From: Pyrinomonadaceae bacterium | GTDB taxonomy: Bacteria; Acidobacteriota; Blastocatellia; Pyrinomonadales; Pyrinomonadaceae | Direction: 5' to 3' | DNA: 5,246 nucleotides | NCBI GenBank assembly: GCA_026786155.1 | Contig: JAJAYR010000432.1 | Location: forward strand, 1 to 5,246 | Part shown: piece by piece, positions 5,215 to 5,246 of the stretch | How the letters are laid out: each line of letters opens with the position of its first letter | Numbering within the stretch: position 1 is the first letter of the stretch | Notes under the pieces: generated by a model | Seen by the model: the letters and a program-made list of their open reading frames with translations, nothing else | Told to the model about the DNA's origin: nothing | Database searches by the model: none | Translations under genes and position numbers: made by a program

Positions 5215-5246
5215 AATCAGGCGAGAGCAAGCGATTTTTCCAATTC
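5188..5246. repeat. Direct repeat, copy 2 (59 bp), at the window edge
   Basis: An exact duplicate of 4575-4633 that runs to the last base of the window. It includes a copy of the stop and last nine residues of the 77-aa minus-strand gene (5217-5246), so if real the next sequence would be a second copy of that gene. A match ending exactly at the edge is typical of a contig that stops where an assembler meets a repeated k-mer. Confidence 0.95.

Noticed and set aside
1..5246. Circular element inferred from a terminal repeat
   Set aside because: The end of the window matches an internal site at 4575-4633 and not the start, so there is no circular overlap, and no replication or mobility gene is present.

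Overview
The window looks like ordinary chromosomal DNA from a Gram-negative-type bacterium, most likely a member of the Acidobacteriota near the Blastocatellia. That placement is an inference: it rests on remembered resemblance of the delta' protein (a long linker after the zinc cluster, then a SAHGDIGMV stretch) and on the taste for 7-nt repeats. No rRNA or other marker is present to confirm it. Both edges look like contig ends. The left edge is low-complexity sequence with a 22-C run. The right edge is a 59-bp exact copy of sequence lying 613 bp upstream.

Layout on the + strand. Positions 1-86 hold no gene, only T, GT and C runs. At 87-1907 is an MdlA/BmrC-like half ABC exporter with Asp in place of the catalytic Glu. 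Three bases later, at 1911-2360, is a small four-helix membrane protein of unknown function. The 231-base gap from 2361 to 2591 holds a hairpin (possible terminator) and a good candidate promoter. Then come hfq (2592-2819), tmk (2826-3461, TTG start) and holB (3540-4601), all co-directional. A perfect 32-bp inverted repeat sits between tmk and holB, supplies the tmk stop codon and ends eight bases before the holB ATG.

On the - strand, converging on holB with only 2 bases between stops, is a pair of small genes of unknown function. The upstream gene (5081-4842) is split by an in-frame TAA. The downstream one (4837-4604) is intact and starts 4 bases after the first one ends.

Functionally, tmk (dTMP to dTDP) and holB (clamp-loader delta') both serve DNA synthesis. 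hfq shares their probable promoter, which is an unusual place for it. The ABC exporter and its membrane neighbour form a separate unit.

The most unusual structural signal is three patches of 7-nt-phased repeats: two in frame inside the ABC ATPase domain and one forming the tmk-holB inverted repeat. I did not find a convincing new defence or mobile system. The points most worth a second look are the repeats, the interrupted small gene and the terminal duplication.
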